Assembly (NCBI RefSeq): GCF_020076305.1
Contig: NZ_JAIQXE010000002.1
Coordinates: 434,001-498,000, forward strand
DNA: 64,000 bases
Origin: Flavihumibacter profundi
Lineage (GTDB): Bacteria > Bacteroidota > Bacteroidia > Chitinophagales > Chitinophagaceae
Direction of reading: 5' to 3'
Below, one piece after another: positions 34,194 to 43,327 of the stretch. The notes beneath the pieces are model-generated. The model searched no databases. It saw only the letters and a program-made list of their open reading frames with translations, and was not told where the DNA came from. Made by a program: the position numbers and the translations under genes. Each line of letters starts with the position of its first letter. Positions within the stretch are counted from its first letter, which is position 1.

Positions 34194-35959
34194 CTTTTCT
34201 CCAGCTCTTCCTGGTGTCTCCAAAGCTCACGGAAAAGCGGGCCATTTTCGCGCAGGTAATTGAAACTGCCTTCTTCAGCGACACGGCCTTGTTTCAGTAC
34301 GATGATATGGTCAAAATGGACCAGCAGGTGCAGGCGGTGCAATGCTGAAACCACTACTTTATCTGCGCAGGCAGCAAAAAGATTGGCATAAATATGCGCT
34401 TCTGTTTTCGGGTCTACACTGCTGGTTGGTTCATCCAGCAAAATCACTTCACTTTCTTCAGCAGCAAGGATGCCCCGTGCCAGGGCAAGCCGTTGTTTTT
34501 GTCCACCTGAAAGGTTGACCCCTTTTTCCTGGATGGATGATTCCAGGCCTTTGGGCAGTTGGGCGATGACCTCGGTAAAATGTGCTGCTTCGCAAACTGC
34601 CCTGACCCTGCTTTCTTCAAAAGGCAGTCCCAGGGTAACATTGTAGGCGATGGTATTTTCGAAAATCTCCGGTTCCTGCGGGAACAAGGTTACTGATTGG
34701 TTCAGTGCATCAAGTGTAAGCGGCGTTCCGTCAACTGTTATTTCCAGTCCGGGTTCCGGGCTGTACAAGCCGCGCAGCAATGCCAGTATGGTCGTTTTCC
34801 CGCTCCCGCTTTCCCCGATAAGTGCTGTTTTTTTCCCTTTTTCGAGCACGAGGTTTATTTCATGGATGCTTTGTGGCGCATGTGCGTCGCTGTAAGAATC
34901 GCGGTGTGAAAAGCTGAGGCCTTTGATCACTATGCGCTGCCAGTTTTTGGGCAGTGCGGAAGGGTTGTCTGGCCTGTGTTCATCGGTATAGGCCGATGCT
35001 ATACCGGATGCGGTTTGCACATCTGTATTGTACTGCACGATCTGGGTATACTGCCAGGCCACATCATGGAAAACACTGGTGAACTGGTTTACGTAGCCAA
35101 GCAGGGTAACCAGCCCGCCGACATAAAATACTTTAGCCGGGTCCCATTGCTGGTAAATATAGCCGAAGGTGATAACGCCATAGGTAACGGCCACCAGCAT
35201 ATCAGCCGTGAACCATTTCCATTCATTGATGATCACATTTCTCCGGAATGGTTTCAGCAGGTCTTTGACTTTTGAAAGCAGTCCGCTTTCCATGCTTTTT
35301 TCCAGCCGCAGGGTGATGACCGTATTGATATTGGACAAGCTGTCGAACAGGGTTGCGGAAATGATATGTTCCCTTTCATTCACCTCTTCCTGTGTTTTGA
35401 TGAAGGGCTTGTCGAATTTGAAGATTACCCAAATGGTAAGTATGCCCAGCCCGATGCCGATACTGCCGAAAAGCGGGGAAAAATAGAGCATCGCAGCGAA
35501 GGAAAAGAAAAATTTGGATAAGGCATGGATATACAGGAAACCGCCGTCAAAAAAGCCCTTCAGGGCTTCGTAGGCTTTACGGATACGGTTAATGGTGGCC
35601 CCGCTGTGGTGGTCCTGGTGCCATTTTACCGGCAGGTGCAGCGCCTGGTGGTACCGCTCCTGCAGGAAGTTCCGGCTCAGGTTAAAAGCCAGCTGCCGTT
35701 CCAGGATTCGGGCCGGACCATGAAATGCCCATTCCGATAATTTTAATACGATAAAGGCCCCAACATACAGCATGGTGAAATGCAGCACCTGGTCATTGTG
35801 CTTCTGTACCTTATCAATGAACCAGCCGAATAGGATAGGGTGTGCGGCAGATATTATGTTAGCGCAGATAAAAAGGCCGTAAACGAAAACAAATTTCTGC
35901 TTTTCCTGGCGGGCATAGGTCCAGGCCGTTCGAAGGAGCGAGACATAAGGATTGGCCAT
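34163..35959 (-). CDS. ABC transporter, fused permease and ATPase (exporter type)
   Basis: About 598 residues: six TM helices in the first 330 residues (ABC membrane domain) and an ATPase domain with Walker A GESGSGKT (about 380-387), signature LSGGQKQR (about 483), Walker B VILLDEPTS and a switch His in SALHRLHLL. It would work as a dimer in the inner membrane; the substrate is unknown. The start is set at ATG 35959, as the open frame upstream has no membrane features and would run into the divergent gene's leader. Confidence 0.88.
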   Translation of the reverse strand: MANPYVSLLRTAWTYARQEKQKFVFVYGLFICANIISAAHPILFGWFIDKVQKHNDQVLHFTMLYVGAFIVLKLSEWAFHGPARILERQLAFNLSRNFLQERYHQALHLPVKWHQDHHSGATINRIRKAYEALKGFFDGGFLYIHALSKFFFSFAAMLYFSPLFGSIGIGLGILTIWVIFKFDKPFIKTQEEVNEREHIISATLFDSLSNINTVITLRLEKSMESGLLSKVKDLLKPFRRNVIINEWKWFTADMLVAVTYGVITFGYIYQQWDPAKVFYVGGLVTLLGYVNQFTSVFHDVAWQYTQIVQYNTDVQTASGIASAYTDEHRPDNPSALPKNWQRIVIKGLSFSHRDSYSDAHAPQSIHEINLVLEKGKKTALIGESGSGKTTILALLRGLYSPEPGLEITVDGTPLTLDALNQSVTLFPQEPEIFENTIAYNVTLGLPFEESRVRAVCEAAHFTEVIAQLPKGLESSIQEKGVNLSGGQKQRLALARGILAAEESEVILLDEPTSSVDPKTEAHIYANLFAACADKVVVSALHRLHLLVHFDHIIVLKQGRVAEEGSFNYLRENGPLFRELWRHQEELEKSQSQEAFRAK

Positions 35960-36074
35960 ACTAAGCAAACTTAATATTTCCCTAAACGATCCAATGAAAA
36001 TAATAGCAGGTCCTATAACTTCATCATTCCCTATAAAGGCTATTTTAGTAACAGGGCCACTCAAAAAAAACTTT

Positions 36075-36938
36075 ATGAACGGTAATGATGTAATCATCAC
36101 AAAAGCATCGGGAATACAGGCTACTTTCTCGGAGGAGAAATTAAAGCAATCGCTGCTTCGCTCCGGTGCTGCCAATAATGTGGTTGATATGGTAGCAGCA
36201 GAAGTTAAGAGTAAATTATATGCCGGGATGCCGACAAAGAAGATTTACAAACTTGCTTATGGACTATTGAAAAAATATTCAAAACATGTTGCTGCAAAGT
36301 ATAAAATAAAAATAGCGATCATGGAGTTAGGCCCATCCGGGTACCCGTTTGAAAAATACATTGCCGAACTGTTGAAAAACAATGGCTTTACTGTTAAGGT
36401 TGGTGAGATTGTTAATGGTCATTGTGTAAAACATGAAATTGATGTGATTGCTGAAAAAGAAGATAAGTACTATATGATTGAGTGCAAGTATCACCATGCC
36501 CAGGGAATAATCTGTACTGTCAAAATACCGCTATATGTTGAGGCCCGGTTCAGGGACGTGGAGAACGGATCGGATAAAGCTGCTGCAGACAGGACCAGGT
36601 TTCACCAGGGCTGGCTGGTAACAAATACCCGGTTTTCAACGGATGCGGTGCAATATGGAACCTGTGCGGGGCTGCACCTTGTAGGCTGGAATTACCCGTC
36701 CAAAGGAAGTTTAAACAACCTGATAGAAAAATCGGGCTTATATCCCTTAACCTGCCTGACCTCATTAACCAGGAAAGAAAAACAGTTGCTGCTTGACAAT
36801 AACATTGTGCTCTGCAAAGAGATTTGTGAGAATCCTTCCTTGTTGAAGCTTGCCCATATCAGCGAACCAAGGATTAATAATATCCTGGGGGAAGGGCTGA
36901 TGCTTTGTAAAGGCGGGACGGACCAGGGTGTAGCCTGA
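36075..36938 (+). CDS. ATP-cone domain fused to Mrr-like restriction endonuclease domain
   Basis: About 287 residues. Residues 1-90 look like an ATP-cone, the nucleotide-binding regulatory domain of ribonucleotide reductases (VIITKASGIQATFSEEKL and a KLYAGMPTKKIYKLAY helix). The next part is an Mrr-like PD-(D/E)XK nuclease: E121-I-D123 in HEIDVIAEKEDK and E136-C-K138 in MIECKYH. The C-terminal 100 residues are helical and unassigned. The start is ATG 36075. A nuclease switched by nucleotide level is suggested; no methylase is nearby, so a type IV-like role is possible. Confidence 0.75.
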   Translation: MNGNDVIITKASGIQATFSEEKLKQSLLRSGAANNVVDMVAAEVKSKLYAGMPTKKIYKLAYGLLKKYSKHVAAKYKIKIAIMELGPSGYPFEKYIAELLKNNGFTVKVGEIVNGHCVKHEIDVIAEKEDKYYMIECKYHHAQGIICTVKIPLYVEARFRDVENGSDKAAADRTRFHQGWLVTNTRFSTDAVQYGTCAGLHLVGWNYPSKGSLNNLIEKSGLYPLTCLTSLTRKEKQLLLDNNIVLCKEICENPSLLKLAHISEPRINNILGEGLMLCKGGTDQGVA

Positions 36939-37112
36939 ATGCCTGGAACCCTTTCCTGTATTGCTCTCCCCCTGCCGGACCTGCTTCAGGTCTTACCACC
37001 CGTATCCGTAGAAGGATAATACAAATATTGTTTGCCGTTAGTTTGGCGTTCTTTAAAGCAAGATCATAGCAGGATCATAGCGTCATGGAAGCACCTGCGT
37101 AGCATTGCTGAC

Positions 37113-38096
37113 CTATTCCGTGACAAACATACCATATCCCCATGACGATTTATTTTCAGTAACCAACTTATGTTCCGTTCCATTCTTCCAATACTTTGCT
37201 ACACATGTACTTCTTGTATAATCTACGCCAACTACATAAACATCATTCCTAAAAATGCACATACCCATGGCGCCATCATTTGCCTGGGGGTCACTTATAA
37301 CTGTTTCAATACCATTCTTCCAATACCTAGCTTTGTAACCCACTGCATCGGCTATTTCACCACAAACATATACATCATTGTTTGTTATACAAATAGATTC
37401 TACATATGCACCATGTGTACTTGTACCCAGTACTTTCCTAATTCCATTTTTCCACAAGATTATGGATCCATCTGTTGCTGATGCTTCGGACAATGCGATA
37501 TAAATATCCCTTCCAGATACACAAATCGCAGTGGCGGCACTAAATAATACACTATCTGGAGATAAACTATATCCACTCACTCCATTCTTCCAGTATTTTG
37601 CCTTATTACCTTCATATCCGGCGAGGTAAATATCTTTACCGGAAACAAAAATAGAAAGAGCAGATGCTTTCTTTGTTCCGTCTGTCAAGGCTACCTCTGA
37701 TCCATTCTTCCAATAGGTGGCATAGCTTCCATTTTTGCCAGCTATAAAAACATCAGAACCGGAAACGGATAAAGCATTCACTTCTGCATCTTTTGAACCA
37801 TCAGTTAAATTAAATGGAATACTATTTATCCAATATTTTGCAGTTCGAAGGTTTCCATTGTTACCACCTCCGGCAACAATCACATCTGAACCATTAACAC
37901 AAATTGCTTTAGCATAAGAGCCGCTATCTAAAACCATAAGTTGTCCATTTTTCCAGTAAACAGCAGAGGCTTTAGCTCCATCAACGTACATTTTCCCTGC
38001 AACATATATATCGGGAGTCTTCCCCTGATTAACCTCTTTTTTACATCCAATCAACAGAAAAAAGAAACTTGTAAAAATAATCAGCTTTGGAAACAT
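37113..38096 (-). CDS. Repeat-containing (beta-propeller-like) lipoprotein
   Basis: About 327 residues with a lipoprotein signal (FFFLLIGC) and six to seven repeats of about 40-48 residues, each ending in a version of AKYWKNG and containing a strand like DVYVAG. The pattern suggests a beta-propeller in the outer membrane or periplasm. Tryptophan-Lys-Asn-Gly turns repeat almost exactly, which points to recent duplication within the gene. The start is ATG 38096. The ligand is unknown; no neighbour gives a hint. Confidence 0.75.
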   Translation of the reverse strand: MFPKLIIFTSFFFLLIGCKKEVNQGKTPDIYVAGKMYVDGAKASAVYWKNGQLMVLDSGSYAKAICVNGSDVIVAGGGNNGNLRTAKYWINSIPFNLTDGSKDAEVNALSVSGSDVFIAGKNGSYATYWKNGSEVALTDGTKKASALSIFVSGKDIYLAGYEGNKAKYWKNGVSGYSLSPDSVLFSAATAICVSGRDIYIALSEASATDGSIILWKNGIRKVLGTSTHGAYVESICITNNDVYVCGEIADAVGYKARYWKNGIETVISDPQANDGAMGMCIFRNDVYVVGVDYTRSTCVAKYWKNGTEHKLVTENKSSWGYGMFVTE

Positions 38097-38376
38097 AATT
38101 ATTGAAATATTAATTCTGGCTAAACTATAAAAAAACTGGTACAAGTGAAATTAAACAGCAGATACATTATAAACTTTATGTAGTTGAACAGACAGGAGAA
38201 AAATATTGATTAACGAAATGAAGTAAAGATTTAACATACTTGGCAAAATAAAAAGCCAGAATTTACTAAGTGAAAACGCTTGCCATAAAGAATTTGGTAG
38301 GCTACACTAAAAACCTATGACAGGCTGTAACGTAATTCGTTCTTCATTGTCATAAAAGGAGTGCAAAGCTATCCCC

Positions 38377-38957
38377 ATGCATAAAAATTATTTTAATCCT
38401 CTTTCCGGAATCTTAGGATTATAAGCTTTATACTTCCCTCAATATTATTGGCCTCGTTGCAGGATTGGTTACCTGTATGCTGATCCTGATATATACTTGA
38501 TTAATTGAGTTTTGACAGGTATTATGAACATGCCGGCAATTTTTACCACATAAACTATAAAATAAAGTTTGGCGACAACTATTTCGATGCAGCACAAGGC
38601 CTGGCCTTGAAGGGCTCCGAAATTGTAAATGAATTTCCCTGGAGAAACAATATACACGGCTACACTGGTACGGTAGTTTTTTGGTAAAAAAAAGGAGCTG
38701 AAAAACCTGAGCGAAAACCGGGTGGGATAGGCCGATTCTACGCTGTTCGAAGTGTTTACTTTACCCTTGCTATCATGTAATCTAAATTCCGCATTGAAAG
38801 ATCCGCATTCATTGGTTACCAAAGAAATCATCGCAAAAAAAATATTTCAATAAAACCGATGTAATTGGAAAGGATTTGCTGATCAATGGCACCAGTAATT
38901 TTAAGGTGACCGATGTAATAAAAGATAAACCCGTTCAATCGCATTTGAATTTTTTGT
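38377..38957 (+). pseudogene. Decayed MacB/FtsX-like ABC transporter permease, N-terminal half
   Basis: The remains of a permease of the Bacteroidota MacB-like family can be read in pieces: MHKNYF, then after a frame change KLYTSLNIIGLVAGLVTCMLILIYT, a stop, then DRYYEHAGNFYHINYKIKFG, further SENRVG-stop-ADSTLFEVFTLPLLS and TDVIGKDLLINGTSNF, in different frames (segments shortened). At least two stops and three frame changes are present. It ends abruptly near 38957, where DUF3871 sequence begins, so the 3' half was lost by a deletion or insertion. Confidence 0.75.
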
Positions 38958-39414
38958 ACCATTTTCTGAAATCAGCGAGAAGCACACTATCCCGGTCTTT
39001 GCGAAAGTTAATGAGCCAACGCTCAGTCACGCAGGCTTAGTTGAAGCGAGGACAGAGGTGCTTAGCGACATTTATCATGGAGAAACCATATTCAAGCCGT
39101 CGGTCTGTTTAAGCCAACCGATCAAAGGGCGAACACCAGATGCCAAGTACATGAAAGCCCAGGACCTGATGTACAATGAGCCTACCCTGTATTTCGAGCC
39201 CATTGCGTTTGCTATCGAGATCCCTTCCATTTGGGATGAAGTTAGTGGTAACAAATTGTCTTTGACCGTGGGAGTTCCAAAGCCTACAACCTGGATAACC
39301 ATTACCAAAAGAAAGGCGCAGCAGAGTTTTGTTTACCAAAAACTCCAACCTTTTTATCGTAACAACGAGCCTTTTGTTATATTTTCCCATATGGTCACTT
39401 CATTTGACCGCTGA
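38956..39414 (+). pseudogene. Decayed DUF3871 fragment
   Basis: The frame from about 38956 reads SEISEKHTIPVFAKVNEP, then KPSVCLSQPIKGR, PTLYFEPIAFAIEI and, after a frameshift near 39272, KAYNLDNHYQKKGAAE. Each part matches the intact DUF3871 protein of the tRNA-Asn element (IPVFIKDNEP, KPSVRLSHPVKGR, FERMAFAIEI, KAYNLDNLYHRKGADE). The N-terminal tail and the C-terminal half are gone. It is the relic of an element of the same kind as the one at 1-18,960. Confidence 0.8.
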
Positions 39415-39598
39415 TGGCGAATATATATCCCCCCCCTTTCTATTTATAAAATTTTTTATCCCGTTTAGTTATACTTAATAAATACCCTTCGATATCCACA
39501 GGATTAGGTTATTCTTTGCCAATCGCACAACGATTGTTGTATTTGACCACGCTCTTTTTTCAGGTTCCAAAAACAGGTTGGATAAACCCTCCTGGAGG

Positions 39599-40822
39599 TT
39601 ATTGTTTTGTTTTGGGGATCCTGTAAATGGCTGCATCTCCCGGGTCGACTTCCATCGAGGGCTCATAGGCTGAGGCCGGAACAATGGTCCCGTCTTTGAG
39701 TATTTTCTGCAGTGAATCATCCCCATAGATGGTCAAATCCATGCTTTTCAGGAAGTCTTTATTGACGATGACCAGGTAATAGTTATCCCCCTTTTCCAGC
39801 AGTGATACCAGGGCGGGGGCACCGGCGGTTTCCAGTACTTTTATACCTTGCGGTAAAGCAGTAAGCCTTATTGTTCCATTGGGGATCCTGCCCCTGCCCA
39901 TATGACGAACCCAGACCGGTTTGGATCCGAGAAAAACCCCTGAAAGCGCCTTAATTTCCCCGCTCATCGCTTTTACCCGGTCATAGACCACGGTTCTTTT
40001 GCCTGCGGCACTGATGGGGGCACCGCGCTGGTCTTCTGAAGAAGGTGCATTTAGCGAAGTAGCTGACCAATACGTAAAATACTGGATACCCTGCGCCCCA
40101 TAGGCCAGGTCACTATAAACCTGCAACCGGATAGCTGCCAGGGTTTGCGGTGTCAGGTGATCCTCATCGTAATTGGTCGTGAGCGCAAAAGCCCAAAATG
40201 GCTTTCCTGCCCGGGTGGCCGCCTGGGAAATCTGCTCCAGGTTCTCATACCAGCTAAGCGAAAGCCGGTCCTTGAGGACGGGATAATAGTCAAAGGACAG
40301 GAAGGAGACCGGAATCTGTTTTACGGATTCGTTTACATATTCCAGGTAGCTTTTTGTACCCAGTTGGGAGGAATCCGCAATATTGGGAAACAGATTGACA
40401 TAACAGAAATGCTTATTATCTATGGATTGGATCTTCCTGGCCCAATTGCCCAGTTCTGCAAAGGCAGATAGGCCAGGCTCATCCATCAGGTGATAACCCG
40501 CCAGGGCCGGATGTTTCATCAGCCGCCGGACAGTTCCTTCGGGATCTGATTTCAATTCCGGGCAGGAAGCAACGATCCTGATCCCGGCTTTTGAGGCTAT
40601 ATCCATCGCCTTTAGCAATTCCTCAATATTGGAATAGTTATTGACCTGGAAACTAATCCCTGCCTCCTTCATCTCCTGGTACCTGGCCAGGGAGGTTTCT
40701 GCGGCTGGAATACTATACCAGGCCAAAATGGGGAGATCTCCTGATGAAACCAATTTTTCCTGGGAAAATACCTTTCCTTGAAAAAGGAAGGCGACAATCA
40801 AGCATCCGATTAATTTTTGCAT
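39599..40822 (-). CDS. Secreted TIM-barrel glycoside hydrolase-like protein
   Basis: A 407-residue protein with a signal peptide (IGCLIVAFLFQGKVFSQ) and a TIM-barrel pattern: YQEMKEAGISFQV, then LAGYHLMDEPGLSAF with a possible acid/base Glu, and YFTYWSA late in the barrel, followed by a beta-rich C-terminal domain from about 300. It resembles GH42-like/DUF4434-type proteins, but no family is certain. It is a single gene between the pseudogenes and tRNA-Met; it may be old cargo or a chromosomal gene. Confidence 0.65.
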   Translation of the reverse strand: MQKLIGCLIVAFLFQGKVFSQEKLVSSGDLPILAWYSIPAAETSLARYQEMKEAGISFQVNNYSNIEELLKAMDIASKAGIRIVASCPELKSDPEGTVRRLMKHPALAGYHLMDEPGLSAFAELGNWARKIQSIDNKHFCYVNLFPNIADSSQLGTKSYLEYVNESVKQIPVSFLSFDYYPVLKDRLSLSWYENLEQISQAATRAGKPFWAFALTTNYDEDHLTPQTLAAIRLQVYSDLAYGAQGIQYFTYWSATSLNAPSSEDQRGAPISAAGKRTVVYDRVKAMSGEIKALSGVFLGSKPVWVRHMGRGRIPNGTIRLTALPQGIKVLETAGAPALVSLLEKGDNYYLVIVNKDFLKSMDLTIYGDDSLQKILKDGTIVPASAYEPSMEVDPGDAAIYRIPKTKQ

Positions 40823-40883
40823 AACGGCCCTATTGAAATAATAATAACTAATCTATATCAAATAATTGAGTGCCTGGTGCAAT

Positions 40884-40922
40884 TAAAAAAGCACCTAGCC
40901 GTGTTACCGTACTAAGTGCTTG
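40884..40922 (-). terminator. Rho-independent terminator after tRNA-Met
   Basis: On the minus strand AAGCAC-x-TAG pairs with CTA-x-GTGCTT, followed by TTTTAATT. It lies about 10 bases beyond the tRNA 3' end. Confidence 0.7.
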
Positions 40923-40931
40923 ATTTTTATG

Positions 40932-41005
40932 TGGGCCCTGCCGGGCTCGAACCAGCGACCCTCTGATTATGAGTCAGATGCTCTAACCAGCTGAGCTAAG
41001 GGCCC
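40932..41005 (-). tRNA. tRNA-Met(CAT)
   Basis: A 74-nt cloverleaf: acceptor GGGCCCT/AGGGCCC, anticodon stem TCTGA/TCAGA with loop CTCATAA, anticodon CAT, discriminator A. The full 5' acceptor pairing argues against an initiator; elongator Met is most likely, though a lysidine-modified Ile tRNA also has CAT. Much of its body is the same as tRNA-Asn, including the stretch from AATCAGAGG to GCTGGTTC. Confidence 0.92.
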
Positions 41006-41097
41006 ATGTCCTGACTTCACGGAAAGGACATTGAGGCCGCAAAAATATAAAAAGACAGACGAATCTGAACTTTTAAGCTAAAAATATTCCCCGGACC

Positions 41098-41919
41098 TTA
41101 TTTTAACTGGTACGCCACCACATTATTCTTAAAGAAGGTCGGCACATATACAATTTTTTTTACTGCATCATAACCGATATCGGCCGTATTGATTTTCCCC
41201 GCCCGCACATCTAACAGTTGCTGGTAGGCACCCTTTTTGGGTACATAATAGATCACCCCTTCCCAGGAGGATACGATAAAACTATTGCCATCTATCGCTT
41301 CTATACCGTCGGTACTGGGGTTCAGTCCGGATGCCAGGACGGTGGTTTTTTTGTCCGCCCCAACTTCCAGCAATTCCCCGCTTGCCAGCACATACAATTT
41401 GCCTTTTTGGGCCAGCAACCCGTTCGGTCCTTTCAATCCGGACAGGTAGGTGCTTACTTCACCTGCTTTAAGCTGGTGGACCTTCCCCGTTTCTGTATCA
41501 GAAACATAAACAGTTCCATTTTCATCAACTGTTACATCGTTCAGGAATTTTGCACCTTCTACAGGGATCCTTTTCTTGATTTTTGCCGAAGGGATATCGA
41601 TGACTGCAATTTCATCCAGGTCGGCCACATACAAAAGGTTCTTATGTCGGCCCATACCTTTTGGTGCATTCAGTCCGGAGACCCAGGCACCATTGATGAT
41701 TTTGCCATCCAGCCCTAGCCTGGCTATTTCACCTTTGCCATCTTTTTTATTGTTTTCCCCGTCAATCAGGGATACATACAACAACTTGCCGGCCCCATCA
41801 AATAATACCGATTCCGGCACTGGCAGTACAGCATCCGTAGCCCATAATTTTGTCAGGGTATGTTGTGCCTTTGCATGCACGGAAAATAAAAGCAAGGCTG
41901 CTATTACTATTTGTTTCAT
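41098..41919 (-). CDS. SMP-30/gluconolactonase-like beta-propeller protein
   Basis: About 273 residues with a signal peptide (IVIAALLLFSVHAKAQ) and a six-bladed propeller pattern: PESVLFDGAGKLLYVSL, GMGRHKNLLYVADLDEI, FLNDVTVDENGTVYVSDT, GPNGLLAQKGKLYVLASG (metal-site Glu/Asn/Asp positions are plausible). It may act on sugar lactones in the periplasm, which would fit the PQQ-type dehydrogenase encoded 19 bases upstream on the same strand, since that enzyme makes lactones. The start ATG 41919 gives the proper signal peptide. Confidence 0.75.
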   Translation of the reverse strand: MKQIVIAALLLFSVHAKAQHTLTKLWATDAVLPVPESVLFDGAGKLLYVSLIDGENNKKDGKGEIARLGLDGKIINGAWVSGLNAPKGMGRHKNLLYVADLDEIAVIDIPSAKIKKRIPVEGAKFLNDVTVDENGTVYVSDTETGKVHQLKAGEVSTYLSGLKGPNGLLAQKGKLYVLASGELLEVGADKKTTVLASGLNPSTDGIEAIDGNSFIVSSWEGVIYYVPKKGAYQQLLDVRAGKINTADIGYDAVKKIVYVPTFFKNNVVAYQLK

Positions 41920-41938
41920 AATATAATTATTGATTTGT

Positions 41939-43129
41939 TTATTTTTTACTGATACGGAATAGGATGCCACCGTCTGATACAGCGTATAATTTTCCGTTTA
42001 ACTGCGTTACATCACGGATGCGTTCTTTCTGGTCGGATAACAAACTTTCTTCCCCGACAACTTTATTGTTCTCAATCACCAACCGGATAAGTTGCATGCT
42101 GCTGAGTCCGCCAATAAAGAGGTTGTTTTTCCATTCGGGAATGGCATCACCGGTATAAAATATCATGCCGCTTGGCGAAACCACCGGGTCCCAATAATAT
42201 ACAGGTTGCTCCATGCCTTCTTTCTGCTGGATGGAATCCCCAATCTTTCGTCCATCGTATTCAATGCCGTAAGTGATAACCGGCCAGCCATAATTTTTAC
42301 CGGGTTTAATCAGGTTCAGTTCATCACCACCCCTGGGCCCGAATTCCGCTTCCCACAGGTCACCGGTAACCGGATTGATATCCAGGCTTTGCGGATTCCT
42401 GTGGCCGTAAGAATAAATCTCCGGTTTGGCATCAGCCTGGTTGACGAAAGGATTTCCCGGCGCTGGTTTGCCGTCTTTAGTGATCCTGAAAACCTTGCCC
42501 AGTCCGGAGTTCAGCCACTGCGCCTGTTTCCGGCCATCCAGGATTGACCTTTCCCCGGCGCTCACAAACAGGTAGCCATCTTTGTCAAATAACAAACGGG
42601 AACCGTAATGTGCTTCGCTCTTTAAATCGGGTGTGGCACGGAATATAACCACCGGGTTTTTAATGCTGCCGTCTGCTTCAGATAATTCCCCTTTAGCCAC
42701 AGCAGTTAAATTACCCTGGCCATACTTTTCTGAAAAGGTCCAGTAAATGATTTTGTTCGTCGCAAATTCCGGATCCAATGCCAGGTCGAGTAAGCCGCCC
42801 TGCCCGCTGTCATCAACCGGTGGTAACCCTGTAATCTTTTTTAATACAGCACCATCAGCAGAAACAATATTGATGAAGCCGGACTTATCTGAAACCATCA
42901 ACCTGCCGTCTGGCAATGGTACAATCGCCCATGGCCTCCCTAATTTTTCATTGATCCTTTCTACGGTAAATGGCGTAACCGTTTTTACTTTATTGATTCG
43001 CGTCTGCCCTGTAAATGCCGGCTTGTAATTGGTATTCGGCTGGTTGGGATCCACCGCGTTTTTTTTGTTGGTGCAACCTGCCTGGACTAATGTTCCGGCA
43101 ACAATAGCAATGTAAAAAATCTGCTTCAT
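41939..43129 (-). CDS. PQQ-dependent sugar dehydrogenase (GSDH/Yli-type), lipoprotein
   Basis: About 396 residues with a lipobox (LVQAGC) and a six-bladed propeller of the soluble glucose/sorbosone dehydrogenase family: GRPWAIVPLPDGRLMVSD, GLLDLALDPEF, HYGSRLLFDKDGYLFVSAGER, YGHRNPQSLDINP, WEAEFGPRGGDELNLI and NYGWPVITYG (segments shortened). These are the family's conserved blade motifs, with the catalytic-type His in the HYGSR segment. It oxidises aldoses or related sugars and gives electrons to quinone or a cytochrome. It shares a divergent control region with the ECF sigma gene. Confidence 0.85.
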   Translation of the reverse strand: MKQIFYIAIVAGTLVQAGCTNKKNAVDPNQPNTNYKPAFTGQTRINKVKTVTPFTVERINEKLGRPWAIVPLPDGRLMVSDKSGFINIVSADGAVLKKITGLPPVDDSGQGGLLDLALDPEFATNKIIYWTFSEKYGQGNLTAVAKGELSEADGSIKNPVVIFRATPDLKSEAHYGSRLLFDKDGYLFVSAGERSILDGRKQAQWLNSGLGKVFRITKDGKPAPGNPFVNQADAKPEIYSYGHRNPQSLDINPVTGDLWEAEFGPRGGDELNLIKPGKNYGWPVITYGIEYDGRKIGDSIQQKEGMEQPVYYWDPVVSPSGMIFYTGDAIPEWKNNLFIGGLSSMQLIRLVIENNKVVGEESLLSDQKERIRDVTQLNGKLYAVSDGGILFRISKK

Positions 43130-43210
43130 TTGAATATTTGAGTGTAAAAAGTTAATCATTAATTCCCTTATATGATTTAACTAATATCAAATCTTGTGTA
43201 TGATAATTAA

Positions 43211-43236
43211 TTAAAATTGATAATTATCAATTTTAA
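43211..43236. promoter_or_regulatory. Perfect 26-bp palindrome between divergent operons
   Basis: The 26 bases are exactly their own reverse complement, built around TTGATAATTATCAA. They lie 81 bases before the dehydrogenase start on one side and 91 before the sigma gene on the other. The length and perfection fit an operator for a dimeric repressor or activator controlling both units; a transcript hairpin is also possible. Confidence 0.6.
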
Positions 43237-43327
43237 AAACATGCACAAACAGGCGAAAAAAAATATCGGCAAAATGCATCATTATTGTACATTTAATTGC
43301 CTTTGATTAATAACGATTAGTAGACAA

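Noticed and set aside
36966-36983. An 18-base stretch that matches the 3' end of tRNA-Asn at 16 of 18 bases, left of the pseudogenes
   Set aside because: It is short, GC-rich and lies within a small hairpin after a gene; no integrase is next to it. It could be an old attachment relic but chance is as likely.
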